The translations under genes and the position numbers were made by a program. Of a stretch of DNA of 64,000 nucleotides, positions 17,176-26,800 are shown in pieces; positions within the stretch are counted from its first letter, which is position 1, and each line of letters starts with the position of its first letter. The notes beneath the pieces are model-generated. The model had not been told where the DNA came from. It ran no database searches and was given only the letters and a program-made list of their open reading frames with translations. Where the stretch lies: contig NZ_QHKM01000001.1 in NCBI RefSeq assembly GCF_003258365.1, positions 1,674,001-1,738,000 on the forward strand. The letters are read 5' to 3'. The DNA comes from Hymenobacter edaphi. GTDB taxonomy: Bacteria > Bacteroidota > Bacteroidia > Cytophagales > Hymenobacteraceae.

Positions 17176-17562
17176 TTACTCCACCAGCTGCGCGTGCAGG
17201 CGGTTCAGCGTCTCGGCCGCGTCGTGGCAGAGGCCGGGGTGTACGGCGGAGGTCTGCACGATGGTGCTGCGGGTGGCGGTGAGCCAGCGAAACCGCTCGG
17301 CCAGGCCCAATTGTCCGATGGGGCCACCTTCGCGGCGGCCGCGGCAGATGCGGTCGAAGGCGTGCAGACGGGCCGTCAGCTCGCCCAGGTCCAGGGCCGC
17401 GCCGGCGAAGGCGCGCAGGCGGGCTTCGGGCAGGTGGTAGCGGCACTGCAGAAAGCCCTGGTCGCGGCAGTAGAGTACCACGCCCACGTTGAGGAATTCC
17501 TCCCGCTCCACGCGCGGCACCACGCGCAGCACGGCGTACTCAAACAAGTGCTTGTCGGGCAT
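17176..17562 (-). CDS. DUF3037 protein
   Basis: A 128-residue cytoplasmic protein of the DUF3037 family: FEYAVLRVVPRVEREEFLNV and GVVLYCRDQGFLQ are the conserved N-terminal strands. Its biochemical role is unknown. Its start codon overlaps the end of the upstream HipA-like kinase gene by 23 bases, so the two are almost certainly translated from one mRNA. In many bacteria these families occur side by side, which suggests a functional pair. Confidence 0.85.
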   Translation of the reverse strand: MPDKHLFEYAVLRVVPRVEREEFLNVGVVLYCRDQGFLQCRYHLPEARLRAFAGAALDLGELTARLHAFDRICRGRREGGPIGQLGLAERFRWLTATRSTIVQTSAVHPGLCHDAAETLNRLHAQLVE

Positions 17563-18328
17563 GGTCGGCTTCGGCGGTGAAGGTATCGGAAGCGGCCACG
17601 CGGGCCGTGAGAAACTGCACGTAGGCGGCGCGCTGCTCGGCCGGGCTCTGGTCGGGCTCCAGCAGCCAGGCCTCGGGCACCAGGGCCACGATGCCCTCGA
17701 TAACGGCCGGCGTGAGCCGCGGGCGCAGCTCGGCATCGACCTGCGGCAGCTCGGTGGCGCGGGGCAGCAGCACGTGGTCCTTGATCTGCGGAAACGGCCG
17801 CGCCTTGCCGGCCCAGCCCGGGCCGGTGTGGTGGGCGTACAGCGCCGCGCCGTGGTCGATCAGCCACAGCTCCTTGTGCCACATCAGCATGTTGGTGTTG
17901 CGGGCGGTGCGGTCCACGTTCAGCGTCAGCGCGTCGAGCCACACGACCCGGGAGGCCAGGCGGGCATCGACGGCGGTGACCAGCGGGTCGAAGGTGATGG
18001 CGCCCGAGAGGTAGTGCAGGGCCAGGTTCAGGCCTTCGCTGGCGCGCAACAGGTCCTGGATTTCCTCGTCGGGCTCGGTGCGGCCGAAGGCTTCGTGGAG
18101 GTTCACGAACACCAGCTCGGGCACGCGCAGGCCCAGCACGCGGGCCAGCTCGCCCACAATCAGCTCGGCAATCAGCGCCTTGGGCCCCTGGCCGGCGCCG
18201 CGGAACTTGAGCACGTACAGAAAGCCGTCGTCGGCTTCGACCAGGGCGGGCAGCGAGCCGCCTTCGCGCAGCGGCGTCACGTAGCGCGTCACGTCGACGG
18301 TGCGCAACGCGGGAGTATCAGCGGGCAT
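17540..18328 (-). CDS. HipA-like kinase
   Basis: A 262-residue protein with a HipA-type protein-kinase fold. The ATP-binding strand is FLYVLKFRGAGQGPKALIAE (Lys in VLKF). The catalytic segment is LDALTLNVDRTARNTNML (Asp and Asn), followed by the DFG-equivalent LWLIDHG. HipA of E. coli phosphorylates GltX; here the substrate is unknown. It is shorter than HipA and has no HipB-type DNA-binding partner nearby. Instead it overlaps a DUF3037 gene downstream. The ATG before PADTPALRT is preferred; another in-frame ATG lies 27 bases upstream. UvrA2 lies 106 bases upstream on the same strand. Confidence 0.85.
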   Translation of the reverse strand: MPADTPALRTVDVTRYVTPLREGGSLPALVEADDGFLYVLKFRGAGQGPKALIAELIVGELARVLGLRVPELVFVNLHEAFGRTEPDEEIQDLLRASEGLNLALHYLSGAITFDPLVTAVDARLASRVVWLDALTLNVDRTARNTNMLMWHKELWLIDHGAALYAHHTGPGWAGKARPFPQIKDHVLLPRATELPQVDAELRPRLTPAVIEGIVALVPEAWLLEPDQSPAEQRAAYVQFLTARVAASDTFTAEADHARQALV

Positions 18329-18433
18329 GGGGTGCAGGTGGAGTTCGAAGGGCAAAGAACGGGGTTTTACGGCGTGGGACCGGTTTCGGCCCGCAGAGGG
18401 CGCGAAGAGTTTTGCAGAGGACGCGGAGCTGTG

Positions 18434-20977
18434 CTAGCCGCGCCGAAACCGCGCCAGGTAGGGCGCCGTGCGGCTTTCCTTCGATTTCGCCACCGCGGCC
18501 GGCGGGCCCTCGGCCACCACCCGGCCGCCTTCGTCGCCGGCGCCGGGCCCCATGTCGAGCAGCCAGTCGGAGGCGGCGGCCACGCGCATGTCGTGCTCCA
18601 CCAGCACCACCGTATTGCCCGCGTCGACGAGGCGGTTGAGCTGGATGAGCAGGCGCTCCACGTCGGCGGGGTGCAGGCCGGTGGTGGGCTCGTCGAGCAC
18701 GTAGAGCGTGTCGCCGCGCTGGGCCTTCTGCAGCTCAGTGGCCAGCTTGATGCGCTGGGCTTCGCCGCCCGACAGCTCGGTGGCGGGCTGGCCGAGGCGC
18801 AGGTAGCCCAGCCCCACTTCGCGCAGCACCCCGAGGGCGCGCTGCACGCTGGGCTCCTCATCGAAGAACGCGTAGGCGTCGTCCACGGTCAGGCCCAGCA
18901 CTTCGGCAATGTTTCGGTCGCGGTACTGGATTTCCAGGGTTTTGGCGTTGTAGCGGGCGCCGTGGCACACCGGGCAGGGCGCGTACACCGAGGGCAGAAA
19001 CAGCAGCTCCACCATCACAAACCCCTCGCCCTGGCAGTTTTCGCAGCGCCCCTTGGCCACGTTGAAGCTGAAGCGGCCCGCGTCGTAGCGGCGCTGCCGG
19101 GCCTGGGGCGTGGCCGCGAACAGCTTGCGCACGTGGTCGAAGAGGCCGGTGTAGGTGGCCATGTTGGAGCGCGGCGTGCGCCCGATGGGCTTCTGATCCA
19201 CCCGCACCAAGCGGCGAATCGTCTGCAGGCCGTCGGTAATTCGACCTTCCAGGGAAGGCGCGGCGGCCGACTGTAGCAGGTCTTCCTCGGCCGCTTCCGC
19301 GGCGCCTTCGTCGTCCCCTTTCACGCCTAGGGCTTGCGCCACAAGTTCAACCAAAACCTGGCTGACCAACGAGGACTTGCCCGAGCCCGACACGCCCGTT
19401 ACCGTCGTCATCACGCCCAGCGGAAACCGCACGCTGAGCCCGTCGAGGTTGTTGCGGCGCACGCCTTCGAGCCGCAGCCAGCCGGCCGGCTGGCGCGGCG
19501 GGCGGCTGCCCGGGGCTTCTTCCCGCAACAGGTAGCGGCGCGTCTGGGAGGCGTCGACTTCGGCCAGGCCGGTTACCGGGCCGCTGTAGAGAATCTGGCC
19601 GCCTTGCTCGCCGGCGGCGGGGCCCACGTCGACCAGCCAGTCGGCCTGGCGCACCACGTCGAGGTTGTGCTCCACCACGAAGAGCGTGTTGCCGGCCGCT
19701 TTCAGGCTGTGCAGGGCCGTGAGCAGGGCTTCCGTGTCGGAGGGGTGCAGGCCGGCCGAGGGCTCATCGAGCACGTAAACCACGCCGAACAGGTTGGAAT
19801 AGAGCTGGGTGGCCAGGCGCAGGCGCTGCAGCTCGCCCGGCGAGAGGGTGGGCGTGCTGCGCTCCAGCTGCAGGTAGCCCAGGCCCAGGTCGAGGAGCAC
19901 GCGCAGGCGGGCCGTCAGGTCGCCGGCAATGCGGCGGGCCACTTCGGCCTGCTCGGGGTGCTCGGCGTCGTGCTTTTTGCGGCCTTTCGCCGTGCCTTCG
20001 GCGTAGGGCCGCAGCAGCTCGGCCACGCGCTTGAGCGGCTGCCGGGCCATGTCGGCAATGTCGAGGCCGGCGAAGGTGACGCTCAGTGACTCCGGGCGCA
20101 GGCGCTTGCCGTGGCAGGTGGGGCACTCGGTGCTGAGCATGTACTGCAGGGCGCGCTTTTTCATCAGCGGGCTCTGGGTGGTGGCGAAGGTGTGGAGCAC
20201 GTGGCGCCGCACCCCGGTAAAGGTGCCCATGTAGTTGGGCGGCTCTTTGCGCTGGAGGGCGCGCCGGGTTTCGGCGGGCGTGTAGCCGGGGTACACCGGC
20301 ACCACCGGCTGCTCGTCGGTGAACAGAATCCAGTCGCGCTGCTGCTGCGGCAGGTCTTTCCACGGCACGTCCACGTCGTAGCCCAGGGTCACCAGAATGT
20401 CGCGCTGATTCTGCCCGCCCCAGGCCTGGGGCCAGGCGGCAATGGCCCGCTCCCGAATGGTGAGCGTGGGGTCGGGCACCATCGACTGCTCGGTGACTTC
20501 GTAAATGCGCCCGAGGCCGTGGCACTGCGGGCAGGCGCCTTCGGGGGTGTTCGAGGAAAACGCCTCGGCGTAGATGATGCCCTGCCCGGCGGGGTAGTCG
20601 CCGGCGCGGGAGTAGAGCATGCGCAGCAGGTTCGACAGCGTCGTCACCGAGCCCACCGACGAGCGGGTGGTGGGCGTGCCGCGCTGCTGCTGCAGGGCCA
20701 CCGCTGGCGGCAGCCCGTCGATGCTATCCACCGCGGGCACCGACATCTGGTGAAACAGCCGCCGCGCGTAGGGCGACACCGATTCCAGGTAGCGGCGCTG
20801 GGCCTCGGCGTAGAGCGTGCCGAACGCCAGCGAGGACTTGCCCGAGCCCGACACGCCGGTAAACACCACCAGCGCGTCGCGCGGAATGTCCACGTCGACG
20901 TTCTTGAGGTTGTGCTCCCGGGCGCCGCGCACCTGCACGAAGCCTTGGGTGGAGGAAGTAGAGGACACAGCAGTCAT
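18434..20977 (-). CDS. Short UvrA paralogue (UvrA2-type ABC ATPase)
   Basis: An 847-residue twin ABC ATPase. Walker A motifs are [16 protein letters not shown] (N-terminal half) and [15 protein letters not shown] (C-terminal half). ABC signatures are [12 protein letters not shown] and [12 protein letters not shown], and Walker B regions end [13 protein letters not shown] and [13 protein letters not shown]. Zinc-binding Cys pairs occur as CPQCHG, CPTCHG, CENCQG and CPVCHG. It is about 100 residues shorter than housekeeping UvrA and lacks the room for the UvrB-binding domain, as in UvrA2 proteins such as DrrC linked to drug resistance. It probably binds damaged or intercalated DNA without starting classical excision. 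The ATG before TAVSSTSS was chosen because the conserved region begins soon after. Confidence 0.9.
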   Translation of the reverse strand: MTAVSSTSSTQGFVQVRGAREHNLKNVDVDIPRDALVVFTGVSGSGKSSLAFGTLYAEAQRRYLESVSPYARRLFHQMSVPAVDSIDGLPPAVALQQQRGTPTTRSSVGSVTTLSNLLRMLYSRAGDYPAGQGIIYAEAFSSNTPEGACPQCHGLGRIYEVTEQSMVPDPTLTIRERAIAAWPQAWGGQNQRDILVTLGYDVDVPWKDLPQQQRDWILFTDEQPVVPVYPGYTPAETRRALQRKEPPNYMGTFTGVRRHVLHTFATTQSPLMKKRALQYMLSTECPTCHGKRLRPESLSVTFAGLDIADMARQPLKRVAELLRPYAEGTAKGRKKHDAEHPEQAEVARRIAGDLTARLRVLLDLGLGYLQLERSTPTLSPGELQRLRLATQLYSNLFGVVYVLDEPSAGLHPSDTEALLTALHSLKAAGNTLFVVEHNLDVVRQADWLVDVGPAAGEQGGQILYSGPVTGLAEVDASQTRRYLLREEAPGSRPPRQPAGWLRLEGVRRNNLDGLSVRFPLGVMTTVTGVSGSGKSSLVSQVLVELVAQALGVKGDDEGAAEAAEEDLLQSAAAPSLEGRITDGLQTIRRLVRVDQKPIGRTPRSNMATYTGLFDHVRKLFAATPQARQRRYDAGRFSFNVAKGRCENCQGEGFVMVELLFLPSVYAPCPVCHGARYNAKTLEIQYRDRNIAEVLGLTVDDAYAFFDEEPSVQRALGVLREVGLGYLRLGQPATELSGGEAQRIKLATELQKAQRGDTLYVLDEPTTGLHPADVERLLIQLNRLVDAGNTVVLVEHDMRVAAASDWLLDMGPGAGDEGGRVVAEGPPAAVAKSKESRTAPYLARFRRG

Positions 20978-21132
20978 TGTCGTGCGGAATAGGGCGCCGG
21001 CTGGCGCGGGTGGTACTACCTGCGCAAGCATACGCAGCGCAACCCAAAGCAATCGGCGCCTTCTGCCCGCTGCGGCCACTATTGCCAGACGCTAAGCCGG
21101 TTAAATGCAGGAGCCGGGGCCGGTTAGGCGGC

Positions 21133-21160
21133 TTTGGATACCGCTAATCCGTTACTTTTA
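21133..21160 (+). promoter_or_regulatory. Promoter candidate for the type B T9SS protein
   Basis: TTTG, a 16-base spacer and TACTTTTA match the Bacteroidota consensus except for a short spacer and the last base. It lies 28 bases before the ATG. Confidence 0.4.
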
Positions 21161-21188
21161 ATCATCCGATGCCTGAATAGCTAGCCCG

Positions 21189-23435
21189 ATGATTCCTCTC
21201 GCACGCGTACTGATTTGCGGGTTGTGGCTGCTGGCCGCCCCCGCGTGGGCGCAGACGTTCACCAAAAAATGGGACCGAACCTACGGCGGCCCCTCGGGCG
21301 ACGACGTCAGTGTGATGCTGCGCACCGCCGACGGGGGCTTCCTGCTGGCCGGCAGCAGCCTTTCCTGGAGCGGGTTCGACCGCACCGAGCCTTCCCGCGG
21401 CCAGTTCGACTACTGGCTGGTCAAGACCGATTCGCTCGGGGTGAAACAATGGGACAAGGCGCTGGGTGGCGTTACCGATGATGACCTCACCGCGCTGGCC
21501 GCGACGCCGGACGGCGGCTTCCTCGTCGGCGGCCACACCGATACGCGCTACGCCCCCTTCGGCGACATCAGCGAGGCGTCCCGGGGCGAAGATGATTTCT
21601 GGGTGGTGAAGCTCAATGCCCGCGGCGACAAAGTGTGGGACCACCGCTACGGCGGCCGCCACGACGACTACTTAACCGATATCCTGCCCACCCCGGACGG
21701 CGGCTTTCTGCTTACGGGCCTCAGCAATTCCCCCAGCAGCGGCGAGAAAACCACCGCCTCGTTCGACAACGTCGTGCCCGGCCGGGGCGACTATTGGGTC
21801 GTGAAAATCGATGCCAGCGGCCGACGGCTCTGGGACCGGTCGTACGGCGGCCCGCAGGAGGATGCGAGCGTGCGGCTGCTGGCCACGCCCGACGGCGGCT
21901 ACCTGCTCGGCGGCACGTCCAGCTCGCCGGCCTCGGGCACTAAAACCGCGCCCTTGCGCGGCCAGCGCGACTATTGGTTGATCAAATTCGACGCCGGCTT
22001 CGCGCAGCAGTGGCAGGCCACCTACGGCGCGCCCGGCGCCGACAGCGGGCTGGCCAACCTGAGCCTGGGCGCGGATGGCAGCGCGCTGCTGGTCGGCCGC
22101 TCCAACGGCAACCGGGGCGGGAACAAAAGCGAGGACAGCCGCGGGGGCCTGGATTACTGGCTGGTCAACATCAACCCGGCCACCGGGGCCGTCAACTGGG
22201 ACCGGACCGTGGGCAGCCCGTCCGACGATTACGCCACGGCGGCCCTCGGGCTGCCCGGCGGCGGCTGGCTGGTGAGCGGCAGCAACCGCGGCGCCGGCCG
22301 CGAAAGCACCGCCCCCCGCCGCGGCGCCTCCGATATGTGGCTGGTGCGGCTGCGGGCCGATGGGCAGCTGCAGGACAACTACTGCGTGGGCGGCAGCGGC
22401 GACGAGCTGGCGGGCCGCACCGGGACGCTGGCGGCCGTGGGCGCCGGCGAGTACGTGCTGGCGGCCCGCTCTTATTCGGAAGTGAGCGGCGACAAAAGCG
22501 AGCCGACGCGCGGCAACTCGTTTGACATGTGGCTGATCCGCCTGGGCCTGCCCCAGATCAGCGGCGACGCCCTGCTGTGCCACGGCGCAACCACCGTGCT
22601 GCGCGGACCGGCCGGGGCCACCACTTACCGGTGGAGCACCGGCGCCACCACGGCCAGCATCAGCGTCACGCAGCCCGGCCTCTACACGCTCACCTGCACC
22701 TTTCCCGGGGGAGCCGTGGTCACGTTTCAGCATACGGTGCAGCCCTTCATTACGCCCCCCATCCGCATCCGGGGCGATTCGCTGCTGTGCGCCGATGGCG
22801 TGGTGCAGCTGGACGCCACCACGCCCAACGCCACCGGCTACCGCTGGAGCACCGGTGCTACCACGCCCGCCATTGCCGTCAGCCAGCCCGGCCAGTATTC
22901 GGTGCAGGTCTATTTCGGCAGCACCTGCCGGGCCGCGGCGGCCCAGCGCGTGCGGCTCCTGCCCCGCGGGCCGGCGTTCGGGTTTGGCCCCGATACCACC
23001 CTGTGCGAGGGCGGCAGCCTGCTGCTGCGCGGCCCGGCGGCCGGGGCCCTGCCGCCGGGCACCACCTACCGCTGGTCCGACGGCTCCACGCAGGCCACCT
23101 TACCGGTCAGTGAGCCGGGGCTCTACACGCTGCAGCTGACGGCTCCTGATTGGTGCCAGCAACTCAGTCGGCGCGTCGATTTCCGCGCCTGCATCGTCAT
23201 TCCGAACATCATCACGCCTAACGGGGACGACCTCAACGATAGGTTTGTGGTGCGCGGGCTGCCCGCTGGCCCGTGGGAGCTGCAAGTCTTTACGCGCTGG
23301 GGCCAGCAGGTGTACCACACGAATGATTACACCGGCCAGTGGGGCTCCGGCGCCGCAGCCGGCGTATATTTTTACCGCCTGCGCCACAGCACGTCCGGCG
23401 CGCTTTACAAAGGCTGGGTGGAAGTGGTCAGATAA
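21189..23435 (+). CDS. Large secreted repeat protein with type B (gliding-associated) T9SS domain
   Basis: A 748-residue exported protein with a signal peptide (cleavage near APAWAQT). Residues about 25-445 are six to seven repeats of the form W(D/Q)xxYGG...DD...TPDGGFLL(A/V/T)G...RG...DYW(L/V)VK, a beta-propeller-like pattern common in Bacteroidota. Then come Ig/PKD-like modules containing YRWSTGATT(A/P)(S/A)I(S/A)V(T/S)QPG. The C-terminal type B sorting domain is VIPNIITPNGDDLNDRF ... GVYFYRLRHS. It is probably surface bound or released. The same YRWSTGATT module occurs in the protein encoded near 30-32 kb. Binding partner unknown. Confidence 0.88.
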   Translation: MIPLARVLICGLWLLAAPAWAQTFTKKWDRTYGGPSGDDVSVMLRTADGGFLLAGSSLSWSGFDRTEPSRGQFDYWLVKTDSLGVKQWDKALGGVTDDDLTALAATPDGGFLVGGHTDTRYAPFGDISEASRGEDDFWVVKLNARGDKVWDHRYGGRHDDYLTDILPTPDGGFLLTGLSNSPSSGEKTTASFDNVVPGRGDYWVVKIDASGRRLWDRSYGGPQEDASVRLLATPDGGYLLGGTSSSPASGTKTAPLRGQRDYWLIKFDAGFAQQWQATYGAPGADSGLANLSLGADGSALLVGRSNGNRGGNKSEDSRGGLDYWLVNINPATGAVNWDRTVGSPSDDYATAALGLPGGGWLVSGSNRGAGRESTAPRRGASDMWLVRLRADGQLQDNYCVGGSGDELAGRTGTLAAVGAGEYVLAARSYSEVSGDKSEPTRGNSFDMWLIRLGLPQISGDALLCHGATTVLRGPAGATTYRWSTGATTASISVTQPGLYTLTCTFPGGAVVTFQHTVQPFITPPIRIRGDSLLCADGVVQLDATTPNATGYRWSTGATTPAIAVSQPGQYSVQVYFGSTCRAAAAQRVRLLPRGPAFGFGPDTTLCEGGSLLLRGPAAGALPPGTTYRWSDGSTQATLPVSEPGLYTLQLTAPDWCQQLSRRVDFRACIVIPNIITPNGDDLNDRFVVRGLPAGPWELQVFTRWGQQVYHTNDYTGQWGSGAAAGVYFYRLRHSTSGALYKGWVEVVR

Positions 23436-23482
23436 AGCCGCCAGACCGGTCACCATGCGGCGCCGGGTGCCGGTCCCGGCTT

Positions 23483-23944
23483 CTACGGGTGCGGCGGTGC
23501 GTCCTGCTCTTGCCGCAAGCTCACCGAGTTGATGCAGTAGCGCAGCCCGGCCGGGGCGGGGCCGTCGGGAAAGACGTGGCCGAGGTGGCCCGCGCACACG
23601 TTGCAGCGCACCTCCACCCGCTGCATGTTATGGCTGTCGTCGAAGTGGTAGCTGAGGGCGTTTCTGGCCGCGGGCTGGGTGAAGCTCGGCCACCCCGAAA
23701 TGGCGTGGTACTTCGTGGCCGCATCGAACAAGAGGCTGCCGCAGCCGGCGCACACGTAGCGGCCGGGCTCGTAGGTGCGGCAAAAGGCGTTGCGGTAGGG
23801 CGGCTCGGTGCCGTGCTGGCGTAGCACGGCCAGCTGGGCGGGCGTGAGCTGCGCGGCCCATTCCGCTTCGGTCAGCACCAGGCGCCGGGGCGGCTCGGGG
23901 TTGCTGTATCTGGCGTATTTGAGGACGTCGGCCCAGCGCAGCAT
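23483..23944 (-). CDS. msrB: Peptide-methionine (R)-S-oxide reductase
   Basis: A 153-residue enzyme that reduces methionine-R-sulfoxide in proteins, using thioredoxin. The zinc site is formed by CAGC (GRYVCAGCGSLLF) and CNVC (VRCNVCAGHLGHVF). The substrate-binding HAISGWPSFTQP and the catalytic Cys in GLRYCINS are present. Length and motif order are those of stand-alone cytoplasmic MsrB. The ATG before LRWADVLKY is the first one that gives a normal N-terminus. It converges on the type B T9SS gene with 47 bases between stops. No MsrA gene is nearby. Confidence 0.95.
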   Translation of the reverse strand: MLRWADVLKYARYSNPEPPRRLVLTEAEWAAQLTPAQLAVLRQHGTEPPYRNAFCRTYEPGRYVCAGCGSLLFDAATKYHAISGWPSFTQPAARNALSYHFDDSHNMQRVEVRCNVCAGHLGHVFPDGPAPAGLRYCINSVSLRQEQDAPPHP

Positions 23945-24020
23945 AGCGAAATACAGTGGTTTCGACCCGGCTCTACAAACCAAACCCAGGCGAGTGGACA
24001 GCAAGCAAACCAACCGTCGT

Positions 24021-24091
24021 GCTGAGCAAAGCCGAAGCATCGCTCCCACGTTGCTTAATCGTGCGGTAAAGATGCTTCGGCTTTGCTCAGC
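24021..24091. repeat. Inverted repeat, GCTGAG...GAAGCATC family
   Basis: Perfect 21-base arms (24021-24041 and 24071-24091) around a 29-base loop, in the gap upstream of msrB and downstream of the LRR kinase. Related arms occur at 33.8 kb and 40.5 kb in this window, so this is a dispersed palindromic element. Confidence 0.75.
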
Positions 24092-24118
24092 CTGGCGTTC
24101 CTGACTACTTTTTACAGC

Positions 24119-25465
24119 CTAATCCGGGGAAGCAGCCGGCGCGGCAGCGGCCAGCGCCCGTTCGATAGCGGCAAACGTGGGGCGGGCGGCCACCTCGGGC
24201 TGCGCGCACTGGCGCTGCAGCGCCCACAGCGGCTCCAGCGCCGCCTGTTCCGCGGCCGAAGCCGGGTCGCAGCGTTCCAGCAGCTCTTCCAGCAGGCAGC
24301 CGAAGGCCCGCACCTCCAGCGCCTGCAATCCCTGGGCGGTAGCCACGTCGGTGGGCTCGAAAAAGCTGGCCGCGCCGAAGTCGCCGAGCAGGGCGTGGCC
24401 GCCGGGCTCCACCAGGATGTTGTGGCCGTACAGGTCGCCGTGGGTGATGCCCTGCGCGTGCAGGTGCGCGGCGGCCCCGGCAATGCCCGCGGCGATGCGC
24501 AAGGCGGCGGGCAGGGTGAAGCGCGTATCGGCATCATACACGTCGCGGGAGCAGGTGGCGAAGCTGGGCGGCCCGGCCAGGTTGCCGTAGCGCGGGCTGA
24601 TGAGCGTCAGCACCAGCCCCTCGGTGCCGGCCGGGTGCCCGGTTATCTGCCCTTCCACCCCGATCAGGCTGGCCTGGCGACCGGCGCTGATGTAGGCGTC
24701 CATTTCGCTGCGGGGCAGCCCGTCGCTGGTAATGGCGCCCTTGAACAGCTTCACGGCCACGGCCCGCGGCGCCTCGCCGGCCGGCTGCCACCGGGCCCGC
24801 GAAATAACGCCCGAGGCGCCCTCCCCCAGCTTTTGCTCCAGCGTCAGCTCAAGCCAGGGAATCTGGCGGGTGGGGTGGCGGGCCAGCACGGCGGCTTCGC
24901 TGCGGTCGGCAAAGGGGTTGCCGGCGTAGCCCAGCCAGCTCAGGCGCGGCATGCGCAGCAGCCAGGCCGGCAGGTGGTCGAGGTGGTTGGCGGCCAGGCG
25001 CAGCAGCTCCAGGTGGTGGCACTGGGCCAGCTCGGCGGGCAGCGCGCGCAGCTCGTTGCCGGCCAGCATCAGCTTCTGCAGCCGCGTGCAGCGGCCGATT
25101 TCGGGCGGCAGGGCCTGCAGCCGGTTGTTGGACAAAATCAGCCAGCGCAGCTGGGGCGGCAGCGCGGCGGCCGGCAGGGTGCGAATCTGGTTGGTCTTGA
25201 ACCCCACCATGCTCAGCGCGGGGCACTGGCCGACCGCGGCGGGCACTTCCTCGAACAGGTTGTCGGAGCAGAACAGAATGCGCAGCCGGTGCAGCCGGTG
25301 CAGATCGGCGGGCAGCGTGCGCAGGCGGTTGCCGGAGAGGTTGAGAATTTCCAGCGTGTCGGCGAGGTCAAATATTTCGCGCGGAAATTCCGTGAGGCCG
25401 GCGGCGAGGTCGAGGCGGGTGGCGCCGGCCAACTGCCCGGCGCGAAGCTGTTCGAGGGTATGCAT
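24119..25465 (-). CDS. Leucine-rich repeat protein kinase (eukaryotic-like)
   Basis: A 448-residue cytoplasmic protein without signal or membrane segments. Residues about 15-200 hold seven to eight leucine-rich repeats (LEILNLSGNRLRTLPADL, LRWLILSNNRLQALPPEI). Residues about 208-440 form a Ser/Thr-type kinase. It has a Gly-rich loop LGEGASGVISRARW, the ATP-anchoring Lys in VAVKLF, the catalytic loop THGDLYGHNIL (Asp and Asn present, HxD intact) and the Mg-binding GDFGAASFF. The LRR region probably chooses the substrate or partner. It stands alone between a palindromic repeat and a 500-base gene-free stretch, with no phosphatase gene adjacent. Confidence 0.9.
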   Translation of the reverse strand: MHTLEQLRAGQLAGATRLDLAAGLTEFPREIFDLADTLEILNLSGNRLRTLPADLHRLHRLRILFCSDNLFEEVPAAVGQCPALSMVGFKTNQIRTLPAAALPPQLRWLILSNNRLQALPPEIGRCTRLQKLMLAGNELRALPAELAQCHHLELLRLAANHLDHLPAWLLRMPRLSWLGYAGNPFADRSEAAVLARHPTRQIPWLELTLEQKLGEGASGVISRARWQPAGEAPRAVAVKLFKGAITSDGLPRSEMDAYISAGRQASLIGVEGQITGHPAGTEGLVLTLISPRYGNLAGPPSFATCSRDVYDADTRFTLPAALRIAAGIAGAAAHLHAQGITHGDLYGHNILVEPGGHALLGDFGAASFFEPTDVATAQGLQALEVRAFGCLLEELLERCDPASAAEQAALEPLWALQRQCAQPEVAARPTFAAIERALAAAAPAASPD

Positions 25466-25977
25466 CGGGGCAAAGGTCGGCAGCGGCGGCCGGAACCGCC
25501 CCGAAGCCGGTACCGCCCGGGCCCCGACGCCGGCTCGCAGGGGAGCCTCGCGACGCGCAGGCGCCCCGGGCGCGGGCGAAGCAGGGGCCGCAATCGACCA
25601 ATCGGCGCTTTTCCCCGACCACGAGCCGCCCAGAGCAGACTAGCTCGGCACCAACCACCAGAATACCATTTCACCATCGTAACCCAACCAGGCGCCGCGC
25701 TCCGGCTAAAGGCGCAACAGGGCCTACGTCATTTGGCTGACGACGGCCCCGCCTGAGGCAGAAGCCAGGATGAAAACCGTTTTACTTCACCCAAAAACGC
25801 ACCCTCTCAATATAAAATCACTCCTACGCCTCCCCTTTTCCGCCTGTACGGTCCGTCAACAGCAGCTCTGGTATTCGTCGGCACAATCGTGCTGGTGGTC
25901 GATTCGAGCCTGCGCTACAAAAAGGATAAATACAACTTTGACTCAACGAATCAGCCATCCGTAACGCAACTACCCTT
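25466..25977. other. Gene-free stretch before the dioxygenase
   Basis: No convincing gene. The left half is GC-rich without clear structure. The right half (about 25765-25970) is distinctly more AT-rich and probably carries promoters: for the dioxygenase on the plus strand, and possibly for the LRR kinase nearer its start. No exact TTTG-N19-TAnnTTTG match was found. Confidence 0.4.
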
Positions 25978-26706
25978 ATGGAACGCAAGCACTTTCTGAA
26001 GAGCCTTCTGGTCGGCGCCGTGTCGGCCCCCGCCCTGTTGTCGGCCTGCGGCAAGGACGAGGTGACGCCGGACACTTCGGGCGCCACCACCACGGGCGGC
26101 ACCACCGGCACCACGGGCTCGGGCAGCTGCGCGGCGGCGCCCACCGAAACTGAAGGCCCCTTCCCCACCAAGCAGCCGGCCTCCTACGTGCGCTCCGACA
26201 TCCGCGACGGCAAAGCCGGGCACCTGCTGACGGCCAACATCACCATCACCAATACCAACAACGGCTGCGCGGCCCTGGCCGGGGCGCTGGTCGACATCTG
26301 GCACTGCGACGCCGAGGGCAACTACTCGGAGTACGGCGGCACCGGGATGCAGTCGACCAACTACCAGTCGGTGCACTTCCTGCGCGGCCGGCAGACCACC
26401 GGCGCCAACGGGCTGGTCACGTTCACCAGCATCTTCCCGGGCTGGTACTCGGGCCGCGCCACCCACATCCACGTGCACGTGTACTCGGCCAGCGGGCAGT
26501 CGTTGAAAGTCACCCAGATTGCCTTCCCCGAGGGCACGGGCTCGGCCGTGGCGGCCGTCAACGGCTACGCCAAGGGCCTGACGGGCTACACCGCCAACGC
26601 CCAGGACAACGTGTTCAGCGACGGGGTGAGCCTGGAGCTGGCCTCGGTAACGGGCAACACCACCAGCGGCTTCCAACTGTCCATCTCGCTGGGCGTACCG
26701 GCGTAA
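25978..26706 (+). CDS. Lipoprotein intradiol ring-cleavage dioxygenase-like protein
   Basis: A 242-residue exported protein. The N-terminus has twin Ser/Leu hydrophobics and a lipobox (LLSACGKD), predicting a lipid-anchored protein. The Thr/Gly-rich linker is followed by TEGPFPT and a beta-sandwich like protocatechuate/hydroxyquinol dioxygenase. The Fe(III) ligand pattern is visible: Tyr near DIWHCDAEGNYSEY, then Tyr in FPGWYSGR and His in THIHVHV. Secreted relatives in Bacteroidota are annotated as intradiol dioxygenases without proven substrate. The reaction would be ortho-cleavage of a catechol. No aromatic catabolic genes are nearby, so a different catecholic substrate outside the cytoplasm is likely. 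Confidence 0.85.
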   Translation: MERKHFLKSLLVGAVSAPALLSACGKDEVTPDTSGATTTGGTTGTTGSGSCAAAPTETEGPFPTKQPASYVRSDIRDGKAGHLLTANITITNTNNGCAALAGALVDIWHCDAEGNYSEYGGTGMQSTNYQSVHFLRGRQTTGANGLVTFTSIFPGWYSGRATHIHVHVYSASGQSLKVTQIAFPEGTGSAVAAVNGYAKGLTGYTANAQDNVFSDGVSLELASVTGNTTSGFQLSISLGVPA

Positions 26707-26715
26707 CGATGAACT

Positions 26716-26800
26716 GGTGAGGTGGTGAAATAGTGAGTGGCGTGCTGCTTGCGCCACGGGCGCGGTTTCGTCCTCCCGAACATCAACTCACCACCTCACC
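26716..26800. repeat. Inverted repeat in the dioxygenase downstream gap
   Basis: Arms GGTGAGGTGGTGA (26716-26728) and TCACCACCTCACC (26788-26800) are perfectly complementary, with about 59 bases between them. The right arm ends ten bases before the next ATG, so the structure could both end the upstream transcript and affect the next gene. Confidence 0.55.

Noticed and set aside
17489-19276. Long plus-strand open frame across the HipA-like and UvrA2 genes
   Set aside because: It is antisense to two clear genes and rich in Gly/Val/His/Gln without recognisable domains.
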